36,792 bases of DNA from Clostridiales bacterium. Its GTDB lineage: Bacteria; Bacillota; Clostridia; Caldicoprobacterales; UBA3941. The notes under the pieces were generated by a model. The model searched no databases. It was not told where the DNA came from and worked only from the letters and a program-made list of their open reading frames with translations. The position numbers were made by a program, and so were the translations under genes. Shown here piece after piece: positions 9,352-17,357 of this stretch (position 1 is the first letter of the stretch; every line of letters starts with the position of its first letter). The stretch covers positions 1 through 36,792 of the forward strand of contig JAAYTG010000067.1 in the NCBI GenBank assembly GCA_012518075.1, written 5' to 3'.

Positions 9352-10839
9352 TTGGCCATATATGTTTTATCAAAAATAGCTGGATACGCAAATGAGTTGG
9401 CCGAGCTAGCACGGGCTTTTTTTCCAGGGACAATAGTAAAGATAGCTGCTGAGGATTCTAATGAGTTTACTGATAAAAGTTTAGTAATAAAATGCCATTA
9501 CAAGCGGACAAAGGGTCATGTAGAGATAAGGATAGAGTATGAGGGAGCCCCAAAGGGTGGCGGTTCATTGTCTCAAGAGCATGAGATAGATGTAAACCTT
9601 TCATCAATTGAAGAAAAAAGGCTGGTAAAAAACTACATGAAGCTTATGCTATATCAGCTCTTGGAGGAGCTTACAGGTCGCTCCTTAGAATGGGGTGCAC
9701 TGACGGGGATTAGACCAACCAAGATTGTCCATGGCCTAATGGATAAAGGCTTGGATAAAGATATGATCATAAAGACCCTCTATGATGATTATAGGGTTAG
9801 CGGCAAAAAAGCCACACTACTTCTTGATATAGCTCAAGTCCAGCGTCCTTATTTTAAGGACAATCACCCAAGGAAGATATCTGTCTATGTAAATATACCT
9901 ATATGTACCACTAAATGCTTGTTTTGTTCCTTTCCTTCGGCGACCATTGACCGTTGTGCTCATTTGATTGACGACTATATACTGGCCTTGGACAAGGAAA
10001 TGAAGGTTTTGTCCCGATTGGCCAGAGAGCAGGAAATGGAAGTAGAGACAGTTTATATAGGAGGAGGCACTCCAACCTCTTTAAATGTAAATCAGTTGGA
10101 GAAGGTATTGAAGGCAGTAGATAAGTATTGGGGTTATCAAGAGTGGAGGGAATATACAGTTGAAGGCGGGAGACCGGATACAATGGATAAGTATATACTA
10201 AGACTCTTAAAGGACTACAATGTTTCCCGTATAAGTATAAACCCCCAATCCATGAACGATAGAACCTTAAGGCTTATAGGCAGAAACCATAGATCAGACC
10301 AAATTGCTAATTGCTTTCATATGGCAAGAGAAGTAGGTTTTGATTCAATTAATATGGATGCAATAGTTGGTTTGCCAGGGGAAGGGGTAGATGAAGCTCT
10401 TCATACCATGGAAGAGATAAAAAAGCTTTATCCTGATAATTTAACTGTTCATACCCTGGCCATAAAGAGAGCATCAAGGCTTAAGGAAAGTATAGATGAT
10501 TTTGAAACTACGGAAGTAAAAGAAGCAGAAGAGATGATGAAAATTTTCTATGATGGTGCTGCTTCTATGGGAATGAGACCCTATTATCTTTACCGCCAAA
10601 AATATATGTTGGGGAACATGGAAAACTTGGGCTTTTCATTTCCTTCAAAGGAGTCTATATACAATATGCAGATTATGGAGGACCAGCAAACTATCTGGGC
10701 ATTTGGAGCAGCTGCAATCACCAAGGTCTGCTATCCAGTGGGGGGTCGTATAGAGCGAGCACCCAATGTTAAAGATATAGAGCAATATATTGATAGAATA
10801 GATGAAATGATAGAAAGAAAAACCAGATTAATTAAATAA
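9352..10839 (+). CDS. hemZ: Radical SAM protein HemZ (coproporphyrinogen dehydrogenase family)
   Basis: Oxygen-independent radical SAM enzyme of the HemZ branch of coproporphyrinogen III oxidase-like proteins; 495 residues. The 4Fe-4S/SAM motif is Cys185-x3-Cys189-x2-Cys192 in CTTKCLFCSFPS, where SFPS is characteristic of HemZ. A glycine-rich YIGGGTPTSL follows. An N-terminal domain of about 170 residues precedes the radical SAM core. It starts at TTG 9352, one base after the upstream stop, with GGAAGG 11 bases before; no nearer start exists. In anaerobes the true substrate of this subgroup is not settled, so the haem role is a family name more than a proven activity. Confidence 0.92.
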   Translation: MAIYVLSKIAGYANELAELARAFFPGTIVKIAAEDSNEFTDKSLVIKCHYKRTKGHVEIRIEYEGAPKGGGSLSQEHEIDVNLSSIEEKRLVKNYMKLMLYQLLEELTGRSLEWGALTGIRPTKIVHGLMDKGLDKDMIIKTLYDDYRVSGKKATLLLDIAQVQRPYFKDNHPRKISVYVNIPICTTKCLFCSFPSATIDRCAHLIDDYILALDKEMKVLSRLAREQEMEVETVYIGGGTPTSLNVNQLEKVLKAVDKYWGYQEWREYTVEGGRPDTMDKYILRLLKDYNVSRISINPQSMNDRTLRLIGRNHRSDQIANCFHMAREVGFDSINMDAIVGLPGEGVDEALHTMEEIKKLYPDNLTVHTLAIKRASRLKESIDDFETTEVKEAEEMMKIFYDGAASMGMRPYYLYRQKYMLGNMENLGFSFPSKESIYNMQIMEDQQTIWAFGAAAITKVCYPVGGRIERAPNVKDIEQYIDRIDEMIERKTRLIK

Positions 10840-10917
10840 TCCCGTCTTATTACTTTTTCCAATAGGGACTTATCCATAAGATTTTTTTAGCTTGCAAAGA
10901 CGGAAAAGGAGGAAATC

Positions 10918-12189
10918 ATGATTACAAGAGCACCAAGGGGCACTAAGGATGTATTGCCAGATGAATCCTACAAATGGCATTATTTAGAGAATATTATACG
11001 TGAAATTACCGATTTATATGGATATAAGGAAGTAAGAACCCCTGTGTTTGAGCATACTGAACTATTTGTACGTGGTGTGGGAGAGACAACGGATATTGTT
11101 CAAAAGGAGATGTATACCTTTTTGGACAAGGGAGAAAGAAGCATAACCTTAAAGCCGGAGGGAACGGCTGGAGCAGTACGTGCATATATAGAACATGGAT
11201 TGCACAGCGTGGCCCAGCCTATTAAAATGTACTATATAACCCCAGTTTTTAGATATGAGAACCCTCAGGCAGGAAGACTTAGGGAACATCATCAGTTTGG
11301 TATTGAGGTTTTTGGAGCCAAAGAAGCTTCACTGGATGCTGAAATTATCACTCTGGCTATGAAGCTATTTGAGAGACTAGGTCTTGAGGGATTAGAGCTA
11401 AACATCAACAGTATAGGATGTCCTCAGTGTCGTCCCAAATACCATGAGGCATTGAAGAATTATTTAGAGGCTCATTTGGATGACCTATGCCCTACCTGTA
11501 ACACCCGATATGGGAAAAACCCCCTCCGTATCTTAGACTGCAAAAACAAGGAGTGCGGTGTAATTGTAGAAGGAGCCCCAATAATCTTAGACTACCTATG
11601 TGAAGATTGTGACACCCATTTTAAGAGGCTTCAGGCATTACTGTCAGCAGCCTCTATTGACTATAAGATAAATCCTATGATTGTTAGAGGTTTGGACTAT
11701 TATAGTAAGACCGTATTTGAGATTATTTCAACCCAAATAGGCGCCCAGGGTACCGTATGTGGTGGAGGAAGATATGATGGCCTTGTTAAGGAATGTGGAG
11801 GCCCTGACGTACCAGGAGCAGGATTTGGTCTAGGACTTGAAAGATTGTTATTGGCCTTAGAAAGCCAGGAGATAGAAATACCTCAAGAATCGGGCAGGGA
11901 TCTTCTCTTTGTCACTATAGGAGAAGAAGCAAGACAAAAGGCCTTTGAGCTCTTGCAGACTATGAGGGCTAACCATATTCTGGCGGATATGGATCACGTG
12001 GGCAGAAGTGTAAAAGCCCAGTTCAAATATGCAGATAAGGCAAATGTTGCCTGGGTTTGTATTCTAGGTGAAGAAGAGCTTAAGAGTAATATGGTTAAGA
12101 TTCGTTCTATGAAAGATGGGAAGGAAGAGTTGATATCCCAGGATCGTATAATAAATTATTTAGATAAGAGAGAAGGAGCGGTGAAGTAA
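10918..12189 (+). CDS. hisS: Histidyl-tRNA synthetase
   Basis: Class II aminoacyl-tRNA synthetase charging tRNA-His; 423 residues. Class II motif 1 region near the N-terminus (PRGTKDVLPDE), motif 2 (YYITPVFRYENPQAGRLREHHQFG, about 105-128) with the conserved arginine, the HisRS motif VRGLDYYSKTVFE (about 260-272) and motif 3 (GFGLGLERLLLALE). A Cys-rich insertion (CPQCRPKY ... CPTCNTRY) resembles that of other Firmicute HisRS. SD AAGGAGG lies 5 bases before ATG. The 78-base leader has no T-box. aspS begins one base after the stop: a two-gene synthetase operon. Confidence 0.97.
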   Translation: MITRAPRGTKDVLPDESYKWHYLENIIREITDLYGYKEVRTPVFEHTELFVRGVGETTDIVQKEMYTFLDKGERSITLKPEGTAGAVRAYIEHGLHSVAQPIKMYYITPVFRYENPQAGRLREHHQFGIEVFGAKEASLDAEIITLAMKLFERLGLEGLELNINSIGCPQCRPKYHEALKNYLEAHLDDLCPTCNTRYGKNPLRILDCKNKECGVIVEGAPIILDYLCEDCDTHFKRLQALLSAASIDYKINPMIVRGLDYYSKTVFEIISTQIGAQGTVCGGGRYDGLVKECGGPDVPGAGFGLGLERLLLALESQEIEIPQESGRDLLFVTIGEEARQKAFELLQTMRANHILADMDHVGRSVKAQFKYADKANVAWVCILGEEELKSNMVKIRSMKDGKEELISQDRIINYLDKREGAVK

Positions 12190-12190
12190 G

Positions 12191-13993
12191 ATGGGAGAAT
12201 CCATAAGAGGACTAAAAAGGACGCATATGTGTGGGGAGCTGACCACCCAAAACCTGGGGCAGACCGCAGTGCTCATGGGTTGGGTGCAAAGGCGGCGTGA
12301 TCTAGGTGGCCTTATATTTGTTACCCTTAGGGACAGGACTGGGATAATACAGCTGGTCTTCGACCAGGAGGATTCAAAAACCCTCTTTGATAAAGCCGCG
12401 ACCTTGCGTAGTGAATATGTAATTGCTTGCAAAGGGGAGGTTATTAGCCGTGCACCTGAAGCCATTAACCCTAATATGGCTACAGGTAGCATAGAGGTAA
12501 AGGCCCAAGAACTTCGAATTCTATCGACTTCGGAGACTCCACCTTTCTACATTGAAGATGATACTAATGTTGGTGAGGCTTTGAGGTATAAGTATAGGTA
12601 CTTAGATTTAAGAAGGCCAGAGATGCAGAAAAACCTTATGATAAGACATAGAATAGCAAGGGTGGTCAGGGATTTTCTCAACGACAAAGGCTTTTTGGAT
12701 ATCGAGACTCCTATGTTAACTAAGAGTACACCAGAGGGAGCTAGGGACTATCTGGTGCCAAGTAGGGTTCATCCAGGTGAATTCTATGCCCTGCCTCAAT
12801 CACCACAGCTTTTCAAGCAATTATTGATGCTGGCTGGTTATGACAGGTATTATCAAATAGTCCGATGCTTTAGGGATGAGGACTTGCGTGCTGATAGGCA
12901 GCCAGAGTTTACCCAGATTGATATAGAGATGTCCTTCGTAGAGCTTGAAGATATACTAGCCCTAAATGAGCAGATGATAGCCCATATATTTAAACAGGTA
13001 TTAGACATAGATATCCCTTTACCTCTAAAGCGGATGACTTACAAAGAGGCTATGGAGAGATTTGGCTCAGACAAACCTGATACCAGGTTTGGTTTAGAAC
13101 TTATGGATGTTAGTCCTTTGGTGGCCGATTCGGACTTTAAAGTATTCTCTGGAGCTGTCAAAAATGGTGGTAGTGTCAGAGCCATCAATGCAAAGGGATG
13201 TGGAGCTAAATTTTCTCGTAGAGAAATCGATGGTTTGGGAGAATACGTTAAAACCTATAGGGCAAAGGGACTAGCATGGATAAATGTTGCCCAGGAGGGA
13301 ATAAAATCCCCTATTGCAAAGTTCTTAAGTCAAGAGGAACTGGAAGCTATTCTAAAGGCCTTAAATGCTGAAACTGGGGACCTACTATTGTTTGTGGCAG
13401 ATGAAGATGAAGTGGTCTTCCAAGCCCTTGGACATTTGAGACTAGAGCTAGCCAAACGATTGGATTTGATTCCAGATGATAAATATGATTTATTGTGGAT
13501 TACGGAATTTCCCCTATTTGAATACGATGAGGAAGAGAGTAGGTATGTGGCCAAACACCATCCCTTCACCTCCCCCATGGATGAGGATTTGCACCTGCTG
13601 GATTCAGAGCCGGAAAAGGTTCGGGCAAAAGCTTATGATATGGTGCTGAATGGGGCTGAAATAGGTGGAGGAAGTATCAGGATACATGACAGCCATATAC
13701 AGGAAAGAATGTTTAAGGCTTTAGGATTTACCATGGAGAAGGCATGGGAGCAATTTGGCTTCTTACTGGAAGCTTTCAAATTTGGTACACCACCCCATGG
13801 TGGAATTGCTTATGGTCTGGACAGGATTGCTGCTATACTAGCCGGCAGGTCCTCTATCAGGGACGTTATCGCATTTCCAAAAGTACAGAATGCATCTGAT
13901 CCTATGACCAATGCTCCTTCACCCGTAGATGAGAAGCAGCTTAAAGAATTGGCAATAAGGGTGGAAAAGAGAGCTGAAGACAAAGAGGTTTAA
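12191..13993 (+). CDS. aspS: Aspartyl-tRNA synthetase
   Basis: Class IIb synthetase of the bacterial type, 600 residues. An N-terminal OB anticodon-binding domain (VLMGWVQRRRDLGGLIFVTLRDR is its signature) is followed by the catalytic core. Motif 2 (YQIVRCFRDEDLRADRQPEFTQID) and motif 3 (GTPPHGGIAYGLDRI) are intact, and the GAD insertion typical of bacterial AspRS lies at about 280-420. Whether it is discriminating or also makes Asp-tRNA-Asn cannot be judged here. The SD AAGGAG lies 12 bases upstream, inside the hisS end, consistent with coupling to hisS. A 60-base gap follows. Confidence 0.97.
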   Translation: MGESIRGLKRTHMCGELTTQNLGQTAVLMGWVQRRRDLGGLIFVTLRDRTGIIQLVFDQEDSKTLFDKAATLRSEYVIACKGEVISRAPEAINPNMATGSIEVKAQELRILSTSETPPFYIEDDTNVGEALRYKYRYLDLRRPEMQKNLMIRHRIARVVRDFLNDKGFLDIETPMLTKSTPEGARDYLVPSRVHPGEFYALPQSPQLFKQLLMLAGYDRYYQIVRCFRDEDLRADRQPEFTQIDIEMSFVELEDILALNEQMIAHIFKQVLDIDIPLPLKRMTYKEAMERFGSDKPDTRFGLELMDVSPLVADSDFKVFSGAVKNGGSVRAINAKGCGAKFSRREIDGLGEYVKTYRAKGLAWINVAQEGIKSPIAKFLSQEELEAILKALNAETGDLLLFVADEDEVVFQALGHLRLELAKRLDLIPDDKYDLLWITEFPLFEYDEEESRYVAKHHPFTSPMDEDLHLLDSEPEKVRAKAYDMVLNGAEIGGGSIRIHDSHIQERMFKALGFTMEKAWEQFGFLLEAFKFGTPPHGGIAYGLDRIAAILAGRSSIRDVIAFPKVQNASDPMTNAPSPVDEKQLKELAIRVEKRAEDKEV

Positions 13994-14055
13994 TTAATGG
14001 ATAATTGGTTAAATATAAGCATATACAAGATTTCGATCATTAGGGAAGGGTGCAG

Positions 14056-14508
14056 ATGAGAGAATTTGGCGAGATTACCGGTATCAAAGATAGGATTGCT
14101 ACTGTTAAGATAAGACGAAAATCTAGCTGCGGTTCTTGCACTGCCTGCGGTATGAAAGAGAACCAAAATGAAGTCATGTTAGAGGTATCTAATGATCTAG
14201 ACGCTAATCTTGGGGATTGGGTAGAATTGGAACTAAAATCCATGTCTGTCCTAAAAGCTTCGGCTATAGTATATCTAATACCCTTAATTGGCCTTATATT
14301 AGGAGTGGCGGGAGGATACGCTATTGCAAATCAGCTTTCACTGGATGCAGAATTATGCGGAGCAGTAGGCGGTATACTAGTCACTGTGCTTTCCTTTATA
14401 GGGATAAGGGCAATGGACCCGATACTAAATAAAAAAGGCAACTATTCCCCCAAGATGGTAACCATTATCAATTTGTCTTTGAAAGGAGAAAATACAGATG
14501 GCAAATGA
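14056..14508 (+). CDS. RseC/MucC-like (SoxR-reducing system) membrane protein
   Basis: A 150-residue protein with a small N-terminal domain carrying a cysteine cluster (SCGSCTACG, Cys-x2-Cys-x2-Cys, near residues 22-30), then two membrane spans (about 68-88 and 97-117) and a short hydrophilic tail. This architecture is the RseC/MucC family, whose members help reduce SoxR or assist Rnf-type electron transfer; here only a membrane redox role can be suggested. ATG 14056 is 5 bases after AGGGAAGGG; an in-frame GTG at 14050 overlaps that SD. The 3' end overlaps trxA by 11 bases, so the two are translated together. Confidence 0.82.
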   Translation: MREFGEITGIKDRIATVKIRRKSSCGSCTACGMKENQNEVMLEVSNDLDANLGDWVELELKSMSVLKASAIVYLIPLIGLILGVAGGYAIANQLSLDAELCGAVGGILVTVLSFIGIRAMDPILNKKGNYSPKMVTIINLSLKGENTDGK

Positions 14509-14827
14509 GAAAGTACTTAATTTGGATTCGGAAAACTTTGAAGAAGAAGTGTTAAACTCCAACCTACCAGTACTAGTAGATTTTTGGGCCTCATGGTGTG
14601 GTCCATGTAAGATGATAGCCCCTATAATTGACCAGCTGGCTGATGATTTTAAAGGAAAGGCCAAGATTGCTAAGGTCAATGTAGACGAAGAGAGGGACCT
14701 TGCATCAAAATACAGAGTTATGAGTATCCCAACCTTAATTCTCTTCAAAGATGGTCAGGTAGTGGATCAGTTGATGGGAGCGCGTCCTAAAGCAGAGCTA
14801 GTAAGCTTTGTACAAAAGGCCTTATAA
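14498..14827 (+). CDS. trxA: Thioredoxin
   Basis: 109-residue disulfide reductase with the classic active site WCGPCK (Cys34, Cys37) and the cis-proline motif SIPTLILFKDG. No signal peptide, so cytosolic. SD AAAGGAG lies inside the end of the RseC-like gene. The 11-base overlap makes a redox pair, a cysteine-rich membrane protein plus a soluble dithiol reductant. No thioredoxin reductase gene is adjacent. Confidence 0.97.
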   Translation: MANEKVLNLDSENFEEEVLNSNLPVLVDFWASWCGPCKMIAPIIDQLADDFKGKAKIAKVNVDEERDLASKYRVMSIPTLILFKDGQVVDQLMGARPKAELVSFVQKAL

Positions 14828-14828
14828 G

Positions 14829-14853
14829 AAAGCTGGATTATACCAGCTTTTTT
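14829..14853 (+). terminator. Intrinsic terminator after trxA
   Basis: AAAGCTGG (14829-14836), loop ATTATA, CCAGCTTT (14843-14850), ending in six T (14848-14853). It starts two bases after the trxA stop. Confidence 0.92.
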
Positions 14854-14878
14854 AAAACCAAAAATTTCATCAAAAGTC

Positions 14879-14907
14879 TTGTAAATTTTGAAAAATCCAC
14901 TTATAAT
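14879..14907 (+). promoter_or_regulatory. Sigma-A-type promoter for glyA
   Basis: TTGTAA (14879-14884), 17-base spacer, perfect TATAAT (14902-14907). The expected start near 14914 gives a 56-base leader. Confidence 0.7.
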
Positions 14908-14969
14908 AGGACTAATAGATACCGAACATTATAAGTGTAATTCTAAAAAATGTATGGAGGTTGCAATCA

Positions 14970-16223
14970 GTGATAAATCTAAAAGAAATCTATAAAAGTG
15001 ATCCGGACGTTGCAAAAGCAATAGAAAAGGAATTTGATAGGCAACAAGGTCATATTGAACTTATTGCTTCAGAAAACTTTGTTAGTTTGCCGGTTATGGC
15101 TGCTATGGGGACTCACCTTACCAACAAATATGCAGAAGGTTACCCAGGACGAAGGTACTATGGAGGCTGCGAATATGTGGATATAGTTGAGGAGTTGGCT
15201 ATAGAGCGGGCAAAGAAGCTCTTTGGTGCTGAACATGCTAATGTTCAGCCACATTCAGGAGCCCAGGCCAATATGGCAGTATATTTTGCTATTTTGAATC
15301 CTGGGGATACCATCCTGGGCATGAACTTAGCCCATGGGGGACATTTGACCCACGGTAGCCCTGTAAACATATCTGGTAAATATTTTGAAATCGTCCCCTA
15401 CGGCGTGGACCCAGAAACCGGATATATAGATTATGATGAACTTAGGAATCTGGCATTGGAGAATAAACCCAAGCTTATTGTAGCTGGGGCCAGCGCCTAT
15501 CCCAGAACCATAGATTTTAAGAGATTTAAAGAGATAGCTGATGAAGTAGGCGCCTATTATATGGTGGATATGGCTCATATTGCAGGATTGGTAGCTGCAG
15601 GTTTGCATCCAAATCCCACCCCCTACGCGGATTTTGTGACGACAACCACCCATAAGACATTGAGAGGTCCTCGAGGTGGTATGATTCTATGCAAGGAAGA
15701 ACATGCAAAGGCTATCGATAGGGCAATATTCCCAGGCACTCAAGGAGGCCCTCTTATGCATGTCATTGCAGCAAAAGCAGTTTGTTTGCTAGAAGCCTTA
15801 CGTCCGGAGTTTAAAGAGTATCAGGAGCAAATAGTTAAGAATGCAAAGAGCTTGGCTAAAGCCCTTAAGGATGAGGGTTTTGAATTGGTATCAGGAGGAA
15901 CAGATACCCATCTAATGACCATAGACCTTAGAAATAAGGGAATAACCGGAAGAGACGCGGAAAGGATTCTGGACAGTGTTAGAATAACCACTAATAAGAA
16001 TACTATCCCTAATGACCCTCAAAGCCCCTTTGTCACCAGTGGTGTTCGCATTGGAACCCCTGCTGTAACCACCAGAGGAATGAAGGCTGAAGAAATGAAG
16101 GATATTGCAAAAGCCATTGCTCTAGCCTTGGAGAACATTGAAGAGAATCGGAATAAGGTATTAAAGATTGTAGAGGATCTATGTGGTAGATTTCCATTAT
16201 ATAAAGATGCACTAGTAAAGTAA
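14970..16223 (+). CDS. glyA: Serine hydroxymethyltransferase
   Basis: PLP enzyme interconverting serine plus tetrahydrofolate with glycine plus methylene-tetrahydrofolate; a main source of one-carbon units. 417 residues. Signatures: IELIASENF near the N-terminus, [18 protein letters not shown], and the PLP-lysine motif [14 protein letters not shown] (about 221-234). I chose GTG 14970 because GGAGG (14956-14960) lies 9 bases upstream; the in-frame TTG at 14961 directly abuts the SD. It is a one-gene unit with its own promoter and terminator. Confidence 0.97.
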   Translation: MINLKEIYKSDPDVAKAIEKEFDRQQGHIELIASENFVSLPVMAAMGTHLTNKYAEGYPGRRYYGGCEYVDIVEELAIERAKKLFGAEHANVQPHSGAQANMAVYFAILNPGDTILGMNLAHGGHLTHGSPVNISGKYFEIVPYGVDPETGYIDYDELRNLALENKPKLIVAGASAYPRTIDFKRFKEIADEVGAYYMVDMAHIAGLVAAGLHPNPTPYADFVTTTTHKTLRGPRGGMILCKEEHAKAIDRAIFPGTQGGPLMHVIAAKAVCLLEALRPEFKEYQEQIVKNAKSLAKALKDEGFELVSGGTDTHLMTIDLRNKGITGRDAERILDSVRITTNKNTIPNDPQSPFVTSGVRIGTPAVTTRGMKAEEMKDIAKAIALALENIEENRNKVLKIVEDLCGRFPLYKDALVK

Positions 16224-16235
16224 GCTATATTAAAG

Positions 16236-16259
16236 AGATGGCATAAGCCATCTTCTTTT
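16236..16259 (+). terminator. Intrinsic terminator after glyA
   Basis: AGATGGC (16236-16242), loop ATAA, GCCATCT (16247-16253), then TCTTTT. Twelve bases after the glyA stop. Confidence 0.85.
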
Positions 16260-16401
16260 ATGTGGCAAGCTATATTAGTTTATAGACTTGCATTCTATTG
16301 ATTCGGAGGAAAGTTTCCCCATAAGATATGAGTAAAAAACAAAAGGCATCACCAATGTATTATAATAGATAATAATGGTAAACTTGTGTAGGAGGATTAA
16401 A

Positions 16402-17046
16402 ATGGATATTTTCCAGCTATTATACGATAATAGAGATGAAGAACAAGCAATACCCATGGCAAAATATATGAAAAATCTATTCCCTTTTCTAGGGCTCAAA
16501 AAACCAGAAAGAGCAGTCTTATATAAGGAATTTCTTAAAATAAAGAAAAAGGAAGAGGAAATTGATTGGGATTTTATCTTTAAGTCTTATGATATGCCTG
16601 AAAGAGAATTTCAATATCTAGCAATTGATTACATGAGTATGATTAAGAATAAATTTACACCGGAAGACATGGAAAACATTGAAAAATTATTAGTAACAAA
16701 ATCATGGTGGGATAGTGTAGACTCTCTAAATATCCTTATAGGACACATAGCCATGAAATATCCTGAGGTAAAAGAGAGCATTATATCCAGATGGATTAAA
16801 TCAGATAATATTTGGTTAAATCGCATATCTATTATATTTCAGCTCAAATATAAGGAAAATACTGATACTGAATTTTTAAGCCGCGCAATTATACATAATT
16901 CTAAGACCGATGAATTTTTTATAAACAAAGCTATTGGATGGGCATTAAGAGAGTATTCTAAAACTAATAAAGAGTGGGTTAAGGAATTTATAAAATGCAC
17001 TGAATTATCTAAGTTAAGTGTGAGAGAAGGAAGTAAATATATATAA
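16402..17046 (+). CDS. AlkD-like DNA alkylation repair glycosylase
   Basis: A 214-residue all-helical HEAT-like repeat protein, the size of the AlkD family, which excises N3- and N7-alkylated purines. The family's active-site pattern is visible: SWWDSVD with Trp103 and Asp107 in the same spacing as the Trp/Asp pair of Bacillus cereus AlkD, WLNRIS in the arginine region, and GWALREYSK in the later tryptophan region. SD AGGAGG precedes ATG 16402. The gene and its flanks are visibly more AT-rich, with more AAA, ATA and TTA codons, than glyA or rarA, and it stands alone, which suggests later acquisition. Family call is confident; substrate is inferred. Confidence 0.85.
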   Translation: MDIFQLLYDNRDEEQAIPMAKYMKNLFPFLGLKKPERAVLYKEFLKIKKKEEEIDWDFIFKSYDMPEREFQYLAIDYMSMIKNKFTPEDMENIEKLLVTKSWWDSVDSLNILIGHIAMKYPEVKESIISRWIKSDNIWLNRISIIFQLKYKENTDTEFLSRAIIHNSKTDEFFINKAIGWALREYSKTNKEWVKEFIKCTELSKLSVREGSKYI

Positions 17047-17292
17047 AACAATAAAGACATTTATATAACTGAACATATATGCAACCATTTTGTAGATTTA
17101 ATTATAATTGTAAATAGAGAATACTATAGTCAGGTTGATATTCTCAATGAATAAGAGTAGAAATATATGCAATAAAATTTTGGAGATCTAGTAAGGGGAA
17201 GGGATGTCTTAAGGTAAATACCTTCATATCTATTATATTTTGTCAACTATCAAGAATGTGTTAACATCTTATACATATAGAATAGTTTAAGA
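17047..17292 (+). other. AT-rich intergenic region between alkD-like gene and rarA
   Basis: No coding capacity seen. It contains an inverted repeat GAGAATA/TATTCTC (17117-17123 and 17139-17145, 15-base loop) without a T tract, and a small palindrome AAGGTA-AA-TACCTT near 17212. A -35-like TTGTCA near 17240 has no convincing -10 at the right distance. The promoter of rarA is presumably here but I cannot place it. Confidence 0.5.
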
Positions 17293-17295
17293 AGA

Positions 17296-17357
17296 AAGGT
17301 GGTGAGCTTTAGTGAGAGTTCGGTATTTGCAGCACACTCTCTCACTAAAGATAAGAG
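17296..17357 (+). promoter_or_regulatory. Shine-Dalgarno plus perfect 12-bp inverted repeat before the rarA ATG
   Basis: AAGGTGGTGA (17296-17305) matches the full SD consensus at 9 of 10 bases but lies 52 bases before the rarA ATG. Between them CTTTAGTGAGAG (17307-17318) and CTCTCACTAAAG (17339-17350) form a perfect 12-bp stem with a 20-base loop. With the stem folded, only 1 + 7 unpaired bases separate SD and ATG: ideal spacing. Alternatively the SD serves GTG 17312, 6 bases away, which opens a 32-codon frame ending at 17410 inside rarA, out of frame. The rarA ATG itself has only a poor SD (AAGA). Confidence 0.6.

Noticed and set aside
10840-10917. T-box ahead of hisS
   Set aside because: The 78-base leader is too short and lacks the GGGTGGTACCGCG-type element found before alaS.
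12160-12492. 110-codon minus-strand open frame opposite hisS/aspS
   Set aside because: Antisense shadow of strongly conserved aspS sequence; no SD and no family resemblance.
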